NCBI GenBank assembly: GCA_949746915.1
Contig: CATKEA010000047.1
Location: forward strand, 1 to 5,692
Reading direction: 5' to 3'
Length of the DNA stretch: 5,692 nucleotides
DNA from: an uncultured Bacilli bacterium
GTDB taxonomy: Bacteria > Bacillota_I > Bacilli_A > RF39 > UBA660
Made by a program: the position numbers and the translations under genes. The notes below the pieces were generated by a model, which saw nothing but the letters and a program-made list of their open reading frames with translations, was not told where the DNA came from and made no database searches. Within the stretch, counting starts at the first letter, position 1, and the number at the start of each line of letters is the position of its first letter. This document shows positions 5,626-5,692 of this stretch, piece after piece.

Positions 5626-5646
5626 ATTAATTTTGCTTTTCTTTTT
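5612..5646 (+). terminator. Intrinsic terminator after nfo
   Basis: AAAAAGAAAAG (5612-5622) pairs perfectly with CTTTTCTTTTT (5636-5646). Pairing can continue inward through a T-G wobble and three A-T pairs to leave a five-base loop, about 15 pairs in all. The left arm encodes the KKEK tail of Nfo and its stop codon lies in the inner stem. The right arm supplies the T-rich end on the + strand. The A-run at the other end means it could also stop transcription coming from the right. Confidence 0.7.
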
Positions 5647-5692
5647 AATTCTAAAATATAATAATATTTTTAAGTATTATAATAAGTTATCC
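5647..5692. other. AT-rich end of window with no identified gene
   Basis: These 46 bases are nearly all A/T. Two TATAAT-like strings (5657-5662 and 5678-5683) and a weak ATAATA/TATTAT hairpin (around 5661-5680) are visible, but neither hexamer has a good -35 partner. A promoter for the next gene may lie here; it cannot be supported from what is shown. Confidence 0.2.

Noticed and set aside
5657..5683. Promoter made of TATAAT strings near the right edge
   Set aside because: Neither hexamer has a matching -35 at normal spacing, and such strings are expected by chance here.
1..5692. CRISPR arrays, tRNA/rRNA genes, insertion sequences and riboswitches
   Set aside because: No regularly spaced repeats, cloverleaf-like sequence, transposase coding or long structured leaders were seen; the gaps between genes are all about 115 bases or less.

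Overview
The window is a very AT-rich stretch (roughly 30% G+C or lower, by eye). Its codon use and signals look like a low-GC Gram-positive: strong AGGAGG-type ribosome binding sites, sigma-A promoters with extended -10 elements, and short T-rich hairpin terminators. Tryptophan is always TGG and all visible stops are TAA or TAG, so nothing here shows TGA recoding, though the absence of TGA stops means it is not excluded. The gene content would suit an uncultured, host-associated member of the Bacilli or a Mycoplasmatota-like lineage. That placement is inference; no rRNA or other phylogenetic marker is present except nfo.

All six genes are on the + strand. Region 1 (1-1088) is the 3' part of a GHL10/DUF187-type glycosyl hydrolase gene that begins before the window and ends in a hairpin terminator overlapping its stop codon. 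Region 2 (1128-3336) is a probable two-gene operon. An extended -10 promoter drives a 527-aa secreted, cysteine-paired surface protein with a SipW/TasA-like N-terminal signal and Ig-like region and a DUF6273-like C-terminal region. A prepilin with a GFTLVE class III signal follows 25 bases later. Region 3 (3389-4040) is a single-gene unit: promoter, a second prepilin and a terminator. Region 4 (4069-5646) has an extended -10 promoter, a third prepilin paralogous to the second, then deoxyribonuclease IV (nfo) 15 bases later, and a terminator.

The centre of the window is therefore a surface-appendage locus: three type IV pilin-like subunits plus a large exported protein that could be pilus-associated or an adhesin. 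No pilus ATPase, platform protein, prepilin peptidase or SipW-type peptidase lies in the window, so these would have to be encoded elsewhere. The least expected features are regulatory. All three internal promoters share TGn plus TATAMT and an AAAATAG heptamer 9-10 bases further on. Both tandem-pilin promoters also carry dyad symmetries overlapping the -10. The DNA-repair gene nfo appears to be transcribed from a pilin promoter.
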